Shown: positions 53,817 to 63,287 of the stretch, in pieces
How positions within the stretch are numbered: position 1 is the stretch's first letter
Layout of the letters: every line of letters begins with the position of its first letter
Assembly (NCBI RefSeq): GCF_001431405.1
Contig: NZ_LDJL01000004.1
Coordinates: forward strand, 310,001-374,000
Source: Pseudoxanthomonas dokdonensis
GTDB lineage: Bacteria; Pseudomonadota; Gammaproteobacteria; Xanthomonadales; Xanthomonadaceae
Length of the DNA stretch: 64,000 bases
Direction: 5' to 3'
Notes under the pieces: model-generated
What the model was told of the DNA's origin: nothing
Seen by the model: the letters and a program-made list of their open reading frames with translations, nothing else
Database searches by the model: none
Made by a program: the position numbers and the translations under genes

Positions 53817-54712
53817 AGCAGCGCATCCGCAAGGCCGTCTTTCCCGTCGCAGGCCTGGGCACCCGATTCCTGCCCGCCACCAAAACCGTCCCCAAGGAGA
53901 TGTTGCCGATCATTGACCGGCCATTGATCCAGTACGCCGTCGATGAAGCCATCGAGGCCGGTTGCGATACCCTGATCTTCATCACCAATCGCTACAAGCA
54001 CGCGGTAGCGGACTACTTCGACAAAGCCTACGAGCTTGAACAGAAGCTGGAGAAAGCCGGCAAGACTGACCAGCTGGAAAAAATCCGCAACGTTCTGCCG
54101 CCCGGTGTGCGGGCGATTTTCGTGACCCAGGCCGAGGCGCTGGGACTCGGCCATGCCGTGCTGTGCGCCAAATCCATCGTCGGCAATGAGCCGTTTGCCG
54201 TGCTGCTGCCCGATGACCTGATCTGGAACCGTGGCGATGGCGCGCTCAAGCAGATGGCCGATGCCGCCGAGGCGACCGGCGCCAGCATGATTGCGGTGCA
54301 GGACGTACCGCGGGAACAGACCGGCAGTTACGGCATCGTCGCCACTGATGAATTTTCCGGTCGTTCCGGTCGCATCAATGCCATCGTCGAGAAGCCGGCA
54401 CCGGCAGATGCGCCAAGTAATCTGGCGGTGGTTGGCCGTTACATCCTGAATCCGGGAATCTTCGACCTGCTTGAATCGACCACACCGGGATCGGGCGGTG
54501 AAATCCAGTTGACCGACGCCATTGCGGCGCTATTGGCCGACAATCCGGTGCATGCGTACCGCTTCAAGGGTACCCGGTTCGATTGCGGTACCCATATCGG
54601 TCTGATCGAAGCCACCATCCGTTATGCGCTGGACCACGAGAAGCTCAGCGATGCCGCCCGCGACATGATGCAGAATGCCTTGAGCGAGCTCGGAGTCATC
54701 GATCTGAATTGA
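53813..54712 (+). CDS. galU: UTP-glucose-1-phosphate uridylyltransferase
   Basis: A 299-residue enzyme making UDP-glucose for LPS, exopolysaccharide and trehalose-type pathways. FPVAGLGTRFLPATKTVPKEM holds the nucleotide-binding loop; VLLPDDLIW, VEKPAP and FDCGTHIGLIEATIRYAL are family motifs. The start overlaps the dehydratase stop (ATGA). In Xanthomonads galU is needed for EPS and virulence; here it ends the lapAB-polysaccharide run. Confidence 0.97.
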   Translation: MKQRIRKAVFPVAGLGTRFLPATKTVPKEMLPIIDRPLIQYAVDEAIEAGCDTLIFITNRYKHAVADYFDKAYELEQKLEKAGKTDQLEKIRNVLPPGVRAIFVTQAEALGLGHAVLCAKSIVGNEPFAVLLPDDLIWNRGDGALKQMADAAEATGASMIAVQDVPREQTGSYGIVATDEFSGRSGRINAIVEKPAPADAPSNLAVVGRYILNPGIFDLLESTTPGSGGEIQLTDAIAALLADNPVHAYRFKGTRFDCGTHIGLIEATIRYALDHEKLSDAARDMMQNALSELGVIDLN

Positions 54713-54794
54713 GATCGGCCCGGCAATCTGGCCGCTCGCCGCTGATGAAGTCAGATGAGCAGTGGCGCGATGAACCGGCCGTGGCCGGCTCAAC

Positions 54795-54822
54795 CAAAAA
54801 CAATGGCGCCGGTAGGCGCCAT
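54795..54822 (-). terminator. Intrinsic terminator of the psrA-fadB-fadA operon
   Basis: Perfect 8-bp stem ATGGCGCC / GGCGCCAT with loop TACC on the minus strand, followed by TGTTTTTGG. It lies 30 bp after the fadA stop; the plus side has no T run, so galU is not clearly served. Confidence 0.83.
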
Positions 54823-54851
54823 CGTCGTAGTAGGGCTCGTCGGCTTACGCT

Positions 54852-56060
54852 TTACAGCGCTTCGAAGATACCGGCTGCACCCATGCCGGTGCCGATGCAC
54901 ATGGTAACCATGCCGTATTTCTGCTGGCGACGGCGCATGCCGTGCAGGATGGTCGCGGTGCGAATCGCACCCGTAGCGCCCAACGGGTGGCCCAGCGCGA
55001 TGGCGCCGCCCAGCGGGTTGACCTTGGCCGGGTCCAGTTGCGAATCGTGGATGACCGCCAGCGCCTGCGCGGCAAATGCCTCGTTGAGCTCAATCCAGTC
55101 CAGCTGATCCTTGCTCAGGCCGGCCTGCTTGAGTGCCTTCGGGATGGCCGCGATCGGACCAATGCCCATCACTTCCGGGCGCACGCCGGCGACCGAGAAG
55201 CTGACGAAGCGGGCAATAGGGGTCAAGCCGTAGTCCTTGACCGCCTGTCCCGAAGCCAGCAACACCGCACCGGCACCGTCGCTCATCTGCGAGCTGTTGC
55301 CGGCGGTGACGCTGCCGCCAAACTGGCCATTGCGGAACACCGGCCGCAGCTTGGCCAGGCCTTCCATGCTCGAGTCCGGACGCGGGCCTTCATCGTTCTC
55401 AGCCAGGAATTTTTTCAGCTTGACGCTGTCATTGGCCAGGTCGGGCACATGCGAAACAATCTCGTACGGGGTGATTTCGTCCCTGAATTCGCCGGCCTGC
55501 ATTGCCGCGATTGCTTTCTGGTGCGAGGCCAAGGCGAAGGCATCCTGCTGCTCGCGTGAGATCTTCCATTCGCTGGCAACTTTCTCGGCGGTGATGCCCA
55601 TGCCGTAGGCGATGGCGACATTCTCGTCGCGTTCGAACACGCTGGGTGCCAACGCAATCTTGTTGCCCATCATCGGCACCATCGACATCGATTCGGTACC
55701 GCCGGCCAGCATCAGGTCCGAATTGCCGAGGCGGATTTCGTTGGCGGCCAGGGCCACGGCCTGCAGGCCGGAGGAACAGAAGCGGTTGATGGTCTGTGCG
55801 GCGATGGTGTTGGGCAGGCCGGCCAGCAGCACGCCGATGCGCGCCACGTTCATGCCTTGCTCGGCTTCGGGCATGGCGCAGCCGATGATTGCATCGTCGA
55901 TGCGGTTGACGTCCACGCCCGGTGCCTGGGCGATCACCGCCTTCAACACATGCGCCAGCATGTCATCGGGGCGGGTGTTGCGGAACATGCCCTTGGGCGC
56001 CTTGCCAACCGGGGTCCGGGTGGCGGCGACGATATAGGCTTCCTGTACTTGCTTGCTCAT
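54852..56060 (-). CDS. fadA: Acetyl-CoA acyltransferase (3-ketoacyl-CoA thiolase)
   Basis: A 402-residue thiolase, last step of fatty-acid beta-oxidation. Catalytic Cys in NRFCSSGLQAVA, His in GGAIALGHPLGATGA and the second Cys in CIGTGMGAAGIF are in place. The pattern AYIVAATRTPVGKAPKG is closest to the FadI/FadA group that goes with FadN-type multifunctional proteins. It lies 55 bp after the fadB-type gene on the same strand. Confidence 0.93.
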   Translation of the reverse strand: MSKQVQEAYIVAATRTPVGKAPKGMFRNTRPDDMLAHVLKAVIAQAPGVDVNRIDDAIIGCAMPEAEQGMNVARIGVLLAGLPNTIAAQTINRFCSSGLQAVALAANEIRLGNSDLMLAGGTESMSMVPMMGNKIALAPSVFERDENVAIAYGMGITAEKVASEWKISREQQDAFALASHQKAIAAMQAGEFRDEITPYEIVSHVPDLANDSVKLKKFLAENDEGPRPDSSMEGLAKLRPVFRNGQFGGSVTAGNSSQMSDGAGAVLLASGQAVKDYGLTPIARFVSFSVAGVRPEVMGIGPIAAIPKALKQAGLSKDQLDWIELNEAFAAQALAVIHDSQLDPAKVNPLGGAIALGHPLGATGAIRTATILHGMRRRQQKYGMVTMCIGTGMGAAGIFEAL

Positions 56061-56115
56061 TTTGATTCCTCGGAAAGGGGGCGCGACGCCGGCATGAAAA
56101 CCGGCGCCTGGTCGA

Positions 56116-58488
56116 TTAGTTGCGCAGTGGCTTGCCCGTTTTCAGCATGTGGGCGATACGCGCCTGGGTCTTTTCCTGCTGCGCCAACTCGACAAAATGC
56201 CTGCGCTCGAGCTTCAACAGCCATTCTTCGTCGACCACCGAGTTGCGATCCACCTCGCCGCCGCAGACCACGGTGGCGATGCGGGTGGCGATTTCGTAGT
56301 CGTAGGGGCTGATGAAGGCGCCTTCCAGCATATTGACCAGCATCATCTTGAAGGTCGCGATGCCAACGTCGCCGGCGACCCGGATCTGCCGCGCCGGCAT
56401 CGGCGGGCGGTAGCCGCTTTCGGCCATCGCCAGCACCTGCTGCTTGGCCACGTACAGCTGTTCGAAGGCATTGAACACCACCAGATCGGTGTCGCGCAGC
56501 AGGCCCAGCTCCTTGGCCTCGACGGCGGAGGCAGACACCTTGGCCATCGCCACGGTCTCGAAGCTGCGCTTGAGTTCGCTGAAGATGTCGCCGCTGGCAC
56601 CTGCTGCCTGCGACGCGCGCACCGCGATTTCCTTCAAGCCGCCACCAGCCGGCAACAGACCGACGCCGGCTTCGACCAGGCCGATGTAGCTTTCCAGCCC
56701 GGCCACGGTGCGGCTGCTGTGCATCTGGAATTCGCAACCACCGCCCAATGCCAGGCCACGCACCGCGGCCACCACCGGCACCAGCGAATACTTGATGCGC
56801 TGGCTGGTGGCCTGGAAATTGGCCACCATCGCTTCGAACTCGGCAATCTTGCCGGCCTGCAACGCGGCCAGGGCGCCGGCCAGATCGGCACCGGCGGAGA
56901 ACGGCTCCTTCGGCTGCCAGATCACCAGACCCTTGAACTTCTGCTCGGCGATCGATACCGCTTCCTGCAGGCCATCGAGTACGGCGTCGGAGACGGTATT
57001 CATCTTGGTTTTGAAGCTGACCACGGCCACGCCATCACCGTCGGTCCACAGTCGCACGCCGTCGTTTTCATAGACCGTTTCGCCTTGGGCGAAGCTCTCA
57101 CCCAGCAGCGCGTCGGGGAAGCGCTGGCGCTGGTAGACCGGCAGCGAGGAACGCGGCAGCTTGGCATTCTTGGCCGGGCTGTAACTTCCTTCGGCAGCGT
57201 GCACGCCTTCGCGGCCATCGAAGACCCAATCGGGCAGGGGAGCGCTGCTCATGCTCTTGCCGGCGACGATGTCATCGGCAATCCACTGCGCGACCTGCTT
57301 CCAGCCAGCGGCCTGCCAGGTTTCGAACGGACCCAACGACCAGCCGTAGCCCCATCGGATCGCCAGATCGACGTCGCGCGCGGTTTCGGCGATGTCGGAC
57401 AGGTGATAGGCGCTGTAATGGAAAAGATCGCGGAAGACCGCCCACAGGAACTGTGCCTGCGGGTGTTCGCTGGCACGCAGCTGGGCGAATTTTTCCACCG
57501 GGTTGCGGTTCTTCAGGATCTCGATCACTTCCGGCGCCGCGCCGCGGTCGGCCGGACGGTAATCCTGCTTGTCCAGGTCCAGCACCATGATGTCCTTGCC
57601 GACCTTGCGGAACACGCCGGCACCGCTCTTCTGCCCCAGCGCGCCCTTGGCAATCAGAGCCTCCAGCCACTTCGGCGACTTGAAATACGGATGCCAGGGG
57701 TCGTCCGGCAGGGTGTCGGCCATGGTCTTGATGACGTGGGCCATGGTGTCCAGGCCAACCACATCCGAAGTCCGATACGTGGCCGACTTCGGCCGCCCGA
57801 CCAGCGGACCGGTCAACGCATCGACTTCATCGAAGCCCAGGCCCGATTCGGCGGTGTGGTGGGCGGTGGCGAGGATCGAGAACACGCCGATCCGGTTGCC
57901 GATGAAATTGGGGGTGTCGCGGGCGTACACCACGCCCTTGCCCAGGGTGGTGGTGAGGAAAGTTTCCAGCCCTTCCAGCACGGCGCTGTCGGTGGTCTTG
58001 GCCGGGATCAGTTCGGCCAGGTGCATGTAGCGCGGCGGATTGAAGAAGTGGACGCCGCAGAAGCGGTGGCGCAATTGCTCCGGCAACACTTCAGCCAGCT
58101 TGTTGATGCCCAGGCCCGAGGTGTTGGACGCCAGTACCGCATGGTCGGCCACGGCGGGGGCAATCTTCTTGTATAGATCCTGCTTCCAGTCCATCCGTTC
58201 GGCGATGGCCTCGATGATCAGGTCGCAATCCTTCAGCTTGTCCAGGCCGGTCTCGTAGTTGGCCGGGATGATTGCCGCGGCGTAGGACTTGCTGGCCAGC
58301 GGGGCAGGGCTCAGCTTGGCCAGGTTGGCGATCGCCTTCAGTACCACGCCGTCCGGATTGCCTTCTTTGGCGGGCAGGTCGAACAGCACGGTTTCAACGC
58401 CTGCGTTGGTCAGATGCGCGGCAATCTGCGCGCCCATGACGCCGGCGCCAAGCACCGCCGCCTTACGCACCATTAACGTATTGGACAT
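56116..58488 (-). CDS. FadN-type 3-hydroxyacyl-CoA dehydrogenase / enoyl-CoA hydratase
   Basis: A 790-residue bifunctional beta-oxidation enzyme. Domain order is the reverse of E. coli FadB: first the NAD-binding dehydrogenase (KAAVLGAGVMGAQIAAHLTNAG, catalytic HFFNPPRYMHLAELIP), then the crotonase-fold hydratase from ~500 (LVIWQPKEPFSAGADL, and AVRGLALGGGCEFQMHSSR). This order matches FadN of Bacillus and related proteins in Xanthomonads. It lies 17 bp downstream of the psrA-like gene and is probably repressed by it. Confidence 0.94.
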   Translation of the reverse strand: MSNTLMVRKAAVLGAGVMGAQIAAHLTNAGVETVLFDLPAKEGNPDGVVLKAIANLAKLSPAPLASKSYAAAIIPANYETGLDKLKDCDLIIEAIAERMDWKQDLYKKIAPAVADHAVLASNTSGLGINKLAEVLPEQLRHRFCGVHFFNPPRYMHLAELIPAKTTDSAVLEGLETFLTTTLGKGVVYARDTPNFIGNRIGVFSILATAHHTAESGLGFDEVDALTGPLVGRPKSATYRTSDVVGLDTMAHVIKTMADTLPDDPWHPYFKSPKWLEALIAKGALGQKSGAGVFRKVGKDIMVLDLDKQDYRPADRGAAPEVIEILKNRNPVEKFAQLRASEHPQAQFLWAVFRDLFHYSAYHLSDIAETARDVDLAIRWGYGWSLGPFETWQAAGWKQVAQWIADDIVAGKSMSSAPLPDWVFDGREGVHAAEGSYSPAKNAKLPRSSLPVYQRQRFPDALLGESFAQGETVYENDGVRLWTDGDGVAVVSFKTKMNTVSDAVLDGLQEAVSIAEQKFKGLVIWQPKEPFSAGADLAGALAALQAGKIAEFEAMVANFQATSQRIKYSLVPVVAAVRGLALGGGCEFQMHSSRTVAGLESYIGLVEAGVGLLPAGGGLKEIAVRASQAAGASGDIFSELKRSFETVAMAKVSASAVEAKELGLLRDTDLVVFNAFEQLYVAKQQVLAMAESGYRPPMPARQIRVAGDVGIATFKMMLVNMLEGAFISPYDYEIATRIATVVCGGEVDRNSVVDEEWLLKLERRHFVELAQQEKTQARIAHMLKTGKPLRN

Positions 58489-58505
58489 GTCGTAAATCCT
58501 TGTTT

Positions 58506-59144
58506 TCAGGGGTTATTCTTTTGGCTTGCACGCAAGCCGGCCTCGGCAAAACGGATCAGCTCGTGGGCGGCATGCTCACGGTGGACGGACTCGCTGACAT
58601 GGGCGGGGCGCTTGATGACGCCAAAGTCGGCCATGGCATAGGTCAGCGCACCGGAGACGAAATCCAGGCGCCAGTACAGCTCTTCCTTGCTCAGTTCAGG
58701 TACGCACTGGGCAATCGCACGACCAAACTCGCGCATCACGTGACCGTAGTGGTCGGACAGGAACTTGCGCAGGCCGTCGTTCTTCTCGGCGTAGGCGCGG
58801 GCAATCACCCGGACAAAGGCGCCGCCGCCGTGGCGGTTCTGGGCCAGTGCCAGGGCAGGGCGGACGAAGGCCGCCAGAATCGGGGTCAGTTCGCCGGGAT
58901 GCTGGGCCAGCGCCGCCTGCAGCTGCTGCAGGCGATTGGCGGTCATATCGTCCATACGCCGGCGGAACACCTCGTTGATCAGGTTTTCCTTGGAACCGAA
59001 GTGGTAGTTGACCGCGGCGATGTTGACATCGGCATGGGTCGTGACCTGGCGCAGGGAGGTGCCGGCAAAGCCGTATTGGGCGAACAACTCCTCGGCCGCG
59101 CCGAGGATGCGGTCCTTGGTGGAAAACTGCATGGCATGGCCCAT
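58506..59144 (-). CDS. PsrA-like TetR repressor of fatty-acid oxidation
   Basis: A 212-residue TetR-family regulator. Residues ~7-55 hold the DNA-binding domain (TKDRILGAAEELFAQYGF, then VNIAAVNYHFGSKENL). A later ligand domain contains HGGGAFVRVIARAYAEKND, as in PsrA. It is first in an operon with beta-oxidation genes, and a palindrome with the PsrA-type core CAAAC-N4-GTTTG lies 14 bp upstream of its start, so autoregulation relieved by long-chain fatty acids is likely. A shorter start (MQFSTK) is possible. Confidence 0.88.
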   Translation of the reverse strand: MGHAMQFSTKDRILGAAEELFAQYGFAGTSLRQVTTHADVNIAAVNYHFGSKENLINEVFRRRMDDMTANRLQQLQAALAQHPGELTPILAAFVRPALALAQNRHGGGAFVRVIARAYAEKNDGLRKFLSDHYGHVMREFGRAIAQCVPELSKEELYWRLDFVSGALTYAMADFGVIKRPAHVSESVHREHAAHELIRFAEAGLRASQKNNP

Positions 59145-59157
59145 CGCGGAATCTCTT

Positions 59158-59177
59158 AATCAAACGCTTGTTTGATT
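59158..59177. promoter_or_regulatory. PsrA-type operator
   Basis: AATCAAAC-GCTT-GTTTGATT, a perfect 8-bp dyad, 14 bp upstream of the psrA-like gene. Its core CAAAC-N4-GTTTG fits the PsrA consensus of Pseudomonas as recalled ((G/C)AAAC-N2-4-GTTT(G/C)). Binding by the adjacent TetR protein is inferred. Confidence 0.82.
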
Positions 59178-59288
59178 CTGCTTGTTTCCGTCCCGGCCGT
59201 CAATGCTGCCATGCAGCATGGCTTCAGCGGCGGCGCTATTTTCCCGCCTGGCTTTACGTTAGAATCGCACTACGCAATTCAGTCTAAG

Positions 59289-59311
59289 CCCGCGTTTCGA
59301 CGCGGGTTTTT
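59289..59311 (+). terminator. Intrinsic terminator upstream of ndk
   Basis: Stem CCCGCGT / ACGCGGG with a TTCG tetraloop and a TTTTT tail, 47 bp before the ndk ATG. No plus-strand gene ends here. TAGAAT (59260-59265) could be a -10 element for a short transcript ending at this hairpin. Confidence 0.8.
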
Positions 59312-59357
59312 CATGTTAAACTCGGGCCTTAGTGGCTCGCCCAACGGAGAAATCCCC

Positions 59358-59783
59358 ATGGCGCTGGAGCGCACCCTGTCGATCATCAAGCCCGATGCTG
59401 TTGCCAAGAACGTCATCGGCGAAATCTATTCCCGTTTCGAAAAAGCTGGCCTGAAGATCGTCGCCAGCAAGATGAAGCACCTGTCGCGCCGCGAAGCGGA
59501 AGGCTTCTATGCCGTGCATCGCGAGCGTCCGTTCTTCAATGCGCTGGTGGACTTCATGATCTCCGGCCCGGTGGTCATCCAGGTGCTGGAAGGTGAAAAC
59601 GCCATCCTCAAGCACCGTGAGCTGATGGGTGCCACCAATCCCAAGGAAGCCGCCGCCGGTACCATCCGTGCCGACTTTGCCGACAGCATCGATGCCAATG
59701 CGGTGCACGGTTCGGATGCCGCTGATACCGCTGCGCAGGAAATCGCTTATTTCTTCGCCAGCACCGAAGTCTTCTCGCGCTAA
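59358..59783 (+). CDS. ndk: Nucleoside-diphosphate kinase
   Basis: A 141-residue kinase balancing nucleoside triphosphates. Start [21 protein letters not shown] follows GGAG. The phospho-His lies in [20 protein letters not shown], and the C-terminal SDAADTA motif is complete. The ndk-rlmN-pilF-rodZ order is common in gammaproteobacteria. A TAAACT (59317-59322) may be a promoter -10, next to the upstream terminator. Confidence 0.98.
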   Translation: MALERTLSIIKPDAVAKNVIGEIYSRFEKAGLKIVASKMKHLSRREAEGFYAVHRERPFFNALVDFMISGPVVIQVLEGENAILKHRELMGATNPKEAAAGTIRADFADSIDANAVHGSDAADTAAQEIAYFFASTEVFSR

Positions 59784-59798
59784 TCCGAGGTTGTCCAC

Positions 59799-60959
59799 GT
59801 GATCGACGTCGTAGCAAAAAAACAGAATCTGCTCGACCTCGATCGCGAGGGCATGGAGCGCTTTTTCGCCGAGACCCTCGGCGAGCAGCGTTACCGCGCC
59901 CATCAGGTGATGAAATGGATCCATCACCGCTATGTCACCAACTTCGATGACATGACCGACCTCGGCAAGGCGCTGCGTGCGAAGTTGCACGAGCGTGCCG
60001 AGGTAGTCGCCTTGAACATCGACTTCGACAAACCGTCGGTCGATGGCACCCACAAGTGGCTGCTCAGCATGGATCGCGGCAGCAACGCGATCGAGACGGT
60101 ATACATCCCCGACAAGTCGCGCGGCACCTTGTGCGTGTCCTCGCAGGTCGGCTGTGCGCTCAATTGCACCTTCTGTTCCACCGCGACCCAGGGCTTCAAC
60201 CGCAACCTGTCGACCGCCGAAATCATTGGCCAGGTCTGGGTGGCGGCGCGTCACCTGGGCAATGTCCCGCACCAGCAGCGCCGGCTGACCAACGTGGTCA
60301 TGATGGGCATGGGCGAGCCGTTGATGAATTTCGACAACGTGGTGCGTGCGATGAACATCATGCGCGACGATCTGGGTTACGGCCTGGCCAGCAAGCGGGT
60401 CACCCTGTCGACGTCCGGGCTGGTGCCGTTCATCGACCGCCTGTCGACTGAAACCGACGTCTCGCTGGCGGTATCGCTGCACGCGGCAAACGACGAACTG
60501 CGCGAGCAGCTGGTGCCGCTCAACAAGAAGTATCCGATTGCCGAGTTGATGGCTTCCTGTGCCCGCTATCTCGCCCACAGCAAGAAGCGCGATTCGGTGA
60601 CTTTCGAATACACGCTGATGAAGGGCATCAACGATCAACCCGAGCACGCACGCCAGCTGGCCCGGCTGATGCGCCAGTTCGACAACACCTGCCAGTCGCG
60701 CGATGCCGGCAAGGTCAATTTGATCCCGTTCAACCCGTTCCCGGGCACCCGCTACGAGCGCAGTTCCGAGGAAGACATCCGTGCTTTCCAGAAGATCCTG
60801 CTCGACAGCAAGGTACTGACCATGGTGCGGCGTACCCGCGGCGACGATATCGATGCCGCCTGCGGCCAGCTGAAAGGGCAGGTGATGGATCGCACCCGGC
60901 GCCAGGCCGAGTTCAAGCGTCAACTGCAGTCGCAAGGCGTCAATGATGCGGCAGCGTGA
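59799..60959 (+). CDS. rlmN: Dual-specificity RNA methyltransferase RlmN
   Basis: A 386-residue radical-SAM enzyme that methylates A2503 of 23S rRNA and A37 of some tRNAs. It starts at a GTG with GAGG upstream. The cluster motif is Cys119-x3-Cys123-x2-Cys126 ([15 protein letters not shown]); the second catalytic Cys is near [31 protein letters not shown] is family-typical. The last codons overlap the pilF start. Confidence 0.97.
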   Translation: MIDVVAKKQNLLDLDREGMERFFAETLGEQRYRAHQVMKWIHHRYVTNFDDMTDLGKALRAKLHERAEVVALNIDFDKPSVDGTHKWLLSMDRGSNAIETVYIPDKSRGTLCVSSQVGCALNCTFCSTATQGFNRNLSTAEIIGQVWVAARHLGNVPHQQRRLTNVVMMGMGEPLMNFDNVVRAMNIMRDDLGYGLASKRVTLSTSGLVPFIDRLSTETDVSLAVSLHAANDELREQLVPLNKKYPIAELMASCARYLAHSKKRDSVTFEYTLMKGINDQPEHARQLARLMRQFDNTCQSRDAGKVNLIPFNPFPGTRYERSSEEDIRAFQKILLDSKVLTMVRRTRGDDIDAACGQLKGQVMDRTRRQAEFKRQLQSQGVNDAAA

Positions 60960-61764
60960 GGTCTGGGCCTGGTTGTTGTTGCCCTGCCTGGTGATGACCG
61001 GCTGCAGCCGGCTGACCTTCGTCAAGCCAAAGATGGACCGCAAGGACGGCGAGCAGATCGCGCAGGACTACCACGTGGCCGACAGCCCGGAAGTCCAGAA
61101 GCGGATGAAGACCCAGCAGCGCCTTGGCCTGGCTGCCCAGCGCCTGCGCGCCGGTGATTACGCCATGGCCGAGCGCGAGGCGAAGGAAGTGCTGAAGGTT
61201 GACCCCGGTTCGGTCGATGCGCTGACCATCCTTGGCATCGCCAGCGACCAGCAGGATGACGTGGCCAAGGCCGGTGAATACTACAAGCGCGCCGCCGATC
61301 TGGCTCCGGCCAAGGGCAGTGTGCTCAACAATTACGGCGCCTGGCTGTGCCAGAACCGTGATCCGGCCGAATCGCTGGCCTGGTTCGACCGCGCCTTGAA
61401 GGATCCCGGCTACGCATCGCCGGCATCGGCGCTGGCCAACGCCGGCGACTGCGCGCAGCAGGCCGGGCAGTATCCGCGATCCGAACGTGACCTGCGCCAG
61501 GCACTGGCACTGGAACCAACCAACGCGGTCGCGCTGGAAGCGCTGGCCCGCAATGCCTATCGAGAGCAGCAGTACATGGACGCCCGCGCGTTCGTTGAAC
61601 GGCGGCTGGATGCTGCACCGGCCAACGCAAGCGTGTTAAAACTAGCGGCTGGAATCGAGCAGCAGCTGGGTGACACACGTGCCGCCCAGCGCTATCAGCA
61701 GACTTTGCGGGCGGAGTTCCCCAATGACGCGAGTGATATTTCCAGGGGGAATGCACGGCAATGA
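60943..61764 (+). CDS. pilF: PilF-type pilotin, type IV pilus biogenesis lipoprotein
   Basis: A 273-residue lipoprotein with TPR repeats that helps PilQ secretin assemble in the outer membrane. Signal ends LVMTGCSR (lipobox). TPR units are visible in [27 protein letters not shown], then [18 protein letters not shown] and later repeats to ~260. It sits between rlmN and rodZ, as usual for pilF. The start overlaps the end of rlmN by 17 bases. Confidence 0.94.
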   Translation: MMRQREVWAWLLLPCLVMTGCSRLTFVKPKMDRKDGEQIAQDYHVADSPEVQKRMKTQQRLGLAAQRLRAGDYAMAEREAKEVLKVDPGSVDALTILGIASDQQDDVAKAGEYYKRAADLAPAKGSVLNNYGAWLCQNRDPAESLAWFDRALKDPGYASPASALANAGDCAQQAGQYPRSERDLRQALALEPTNAVALEALARNAYREQQYMDARAFVERRLDAAPANASVLKLAAGIEQQLGDTRAAQRYQQTLRAEFPNDASDISRGNARQ

Positions 61765-62588
61765 CGAATTTGGATTCTATGGATATGCAACAACTGCAGG
61801 GCTGTGGTGATTACCTACGGTCAATGCGTGAAAAAGCAGGCTTGAGTCAGCAGGATGCGGCCACCCGTCTGAAGACGCCACTGCGCATCCTGCAGGCGCT
61901 GGAAGCCGAGCAGTGGCAACAACTCGGCGCCCCGGTTTTCGTCCGTGGGCAATTGCGCAGTTACGCCAGGTTGCTGGGTGCCGACATCAGCGAATATCTG
62001 CATCAGGCCCATCTGGAAGTGGTGCGGCCAGCCGAACTGGTCAGCCACAGCTATACCTCGGGGCTTGACCGCTTCCTTGAGAGCTTCAAGCGCCGGGCGG
62101 TCTACGTGGTGCTGACCGCGGTGCTGGTCATCCCGGTGTGGATGGGCGCGCGTTCCCAGCTCGGTTCTGCCGATACCCAGACCACCGCCTCGCTCGACGT
62201 GGTGCCGGCGACGGCAAGCGCCGAGGTGGCGACAGGTCCGGCACCGGCCAGTCAGCCGCCTGCCCGACGCGCGCCTGCCACCCCTTACGTTGCCTCGATG
62301 GTGCCGATCAGCCGTGCCGACGCACCCGCACTGAGCTTCCACTTCAACGGTGACAGCTGGGTGCAGATCTCCGCTCCTGATGGCAGCCGGGTCGAACAGG
62401 CGCTGATGAAGGCTGGCGACGAGCGCAACTATGCCAAGGGTGAGGTCGGCAACGTGGTGCTGGGCAACGCCACGGCGGTCGAAGTTCAGCAGGCGGGTAG
62501 TACCGTGGACACCACGCCTTACCAGCGCGGAAGTGTGGCGCGCTTTACGGTATCCTCTGACGGTTCGCTCGCGCCGATCAGCAACTGA
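61761..62588 (+). CDS. rodZ: RodZ-like cytoskeletal membrane protein
   Basis: A 275-residue protein that links MreB to the envelope and supports rod shape. Residues ~15-80 are a helix-turn-helix (YLRSMREKAGLSQQDAATRLKTPLRILQALE), with no DNA-binding role known here. A membrane helix lies at ~115-132 (AVYVVLTAVLVIPVWMG), then a Thr/Ala/Pro linker and a C-terminal beta-rich DUF4115-type domain (FHFNGDSWVQISAPDGSRV). It overlaps pilF by four bases. Confidence 0.92.
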   Translation: MTNLDSMDMQQLQGCGDYLRSMREKAGLSQQDAATRLKTPLRILQALEAEQWQQLGAPVFVRGQLRSYARLLGADISEYLHQAHLEVVRPAELVSHSYTSGLDRFLESFKRRAVYVVLTAVLVIPVWMGARSQLGSADTQTTASLDVVPATASAEVATGPAPASQPPARRAPATPYVASMVPISRADAPALSFHFNGDSWVQISAPDGSRVEQALMKAGDERNYAKGEVGNVVLGNATAVEVQQAGSTVDTTPYQRGSVARFTVSSDGSLAPISN

Positions 62589-62645
62589 TCCGCGCGGGCA
62601 TATCCCTCAACACGGCAAGACCCCGCTCGCGGGGCAAGAGTACGC

Positions 62646-63287
62646 ATGGCGATTGATGACCTGCTCGATGAGCACGAACAAAGTGAACGAGTCCGCAGCT
62701 GGCTGCGCAACAATGCGCTGGGGTTGTTGGGCGGGGTAGCGCTGGGACTGGGTGTGATTGTCGGCTGGCAATGGTTCCAGAAACATCGCGCCGAGCAGGA
62801 ACAGCAAAGCTATCAGGCCTACCAGAAGGCCAATGAGCAGATTGGTGCCGGTGACCTGAAGAAGGCCGAAGCGGCGGTAGCGTCGATCGGTGGCAAGGGC
62901 AAGAACGCGGTGTATTCGGAACTGGCCGGCCTGCGTCTGGCCAAGGCCCAGGTCGAGGCCGGCAAGCATGAGGCGGCCATCGCCACCCTGCGTGCGATCA
63001 AGCATGACCCGGCCCTGCAGCCGCTGGTCAACGCCCGCCTGGCACGCCTGTTGATCGATACCGGCAAACCGGCCGAAGCGATCAAGGTAATCGGCCAGGC
63101 CAGTGATCCTTTCAGCCTGGAAATCCTCGGCGATGCGCTGCAGGCCGACGGCAAGCTGGATCAGGCGCGCGACACCTACAGCAAGGCCCTGGTGGGCATG
63201 GACGTGGCGGCACCGCAACGTCGCCTGCTGGAACTGAAACTCGCCGAGGTTGGCGGAACCGTACCCGCCAGCGGAGACAAGGCTTGA
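62646..63287 (+). CDS. yfgM: YfgM-like ancillary SecYEG/BamB-associated protein
   Basis: A 213-residue membrane-anchored TPR protein (MAIDDLLDEHEQSERVRSWLRNN, then a helix LGLLGGVALGLGVIVGWQWF). The periplasmic part has TPR-like repeats (AGKHEAAIATLRAIKHDPA). YfgM works with PpiD at the Sec translocon. ispG and hisS, which usually lie between rodZ and yfgM in E. coli, are absent; only 57 bp separate rodZ from this gene. Confidence 0.93.
   Translation: MAIDDLLDEHEQSERVRSWLRNNALGLLGGVALGLGVIVGWQWFQKHRAEQEQQSYQAYQKANEQIGAGDLKKAEAAVASIGGKGKNAVYSELAGLRLAKAQVEAGKHEAAIATLRAIKHDPALQPLVNARLARLLIDTGKPAEAIKVIGQASDPFSLEILGDALQADGKLDQARDTYSKALVGMDVAAPQRRLLELKLAEVGGTVPASGDKA

Noticed and set aside
56149-58176. 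675-codon plus-strand open frame
   Set aside because: Antisense to the FadN-type gene; no family features.
59316-61043. 575-codon minus-strand open frame
   Set aside because: Antisense to ndk and rlmN, both certain genes.
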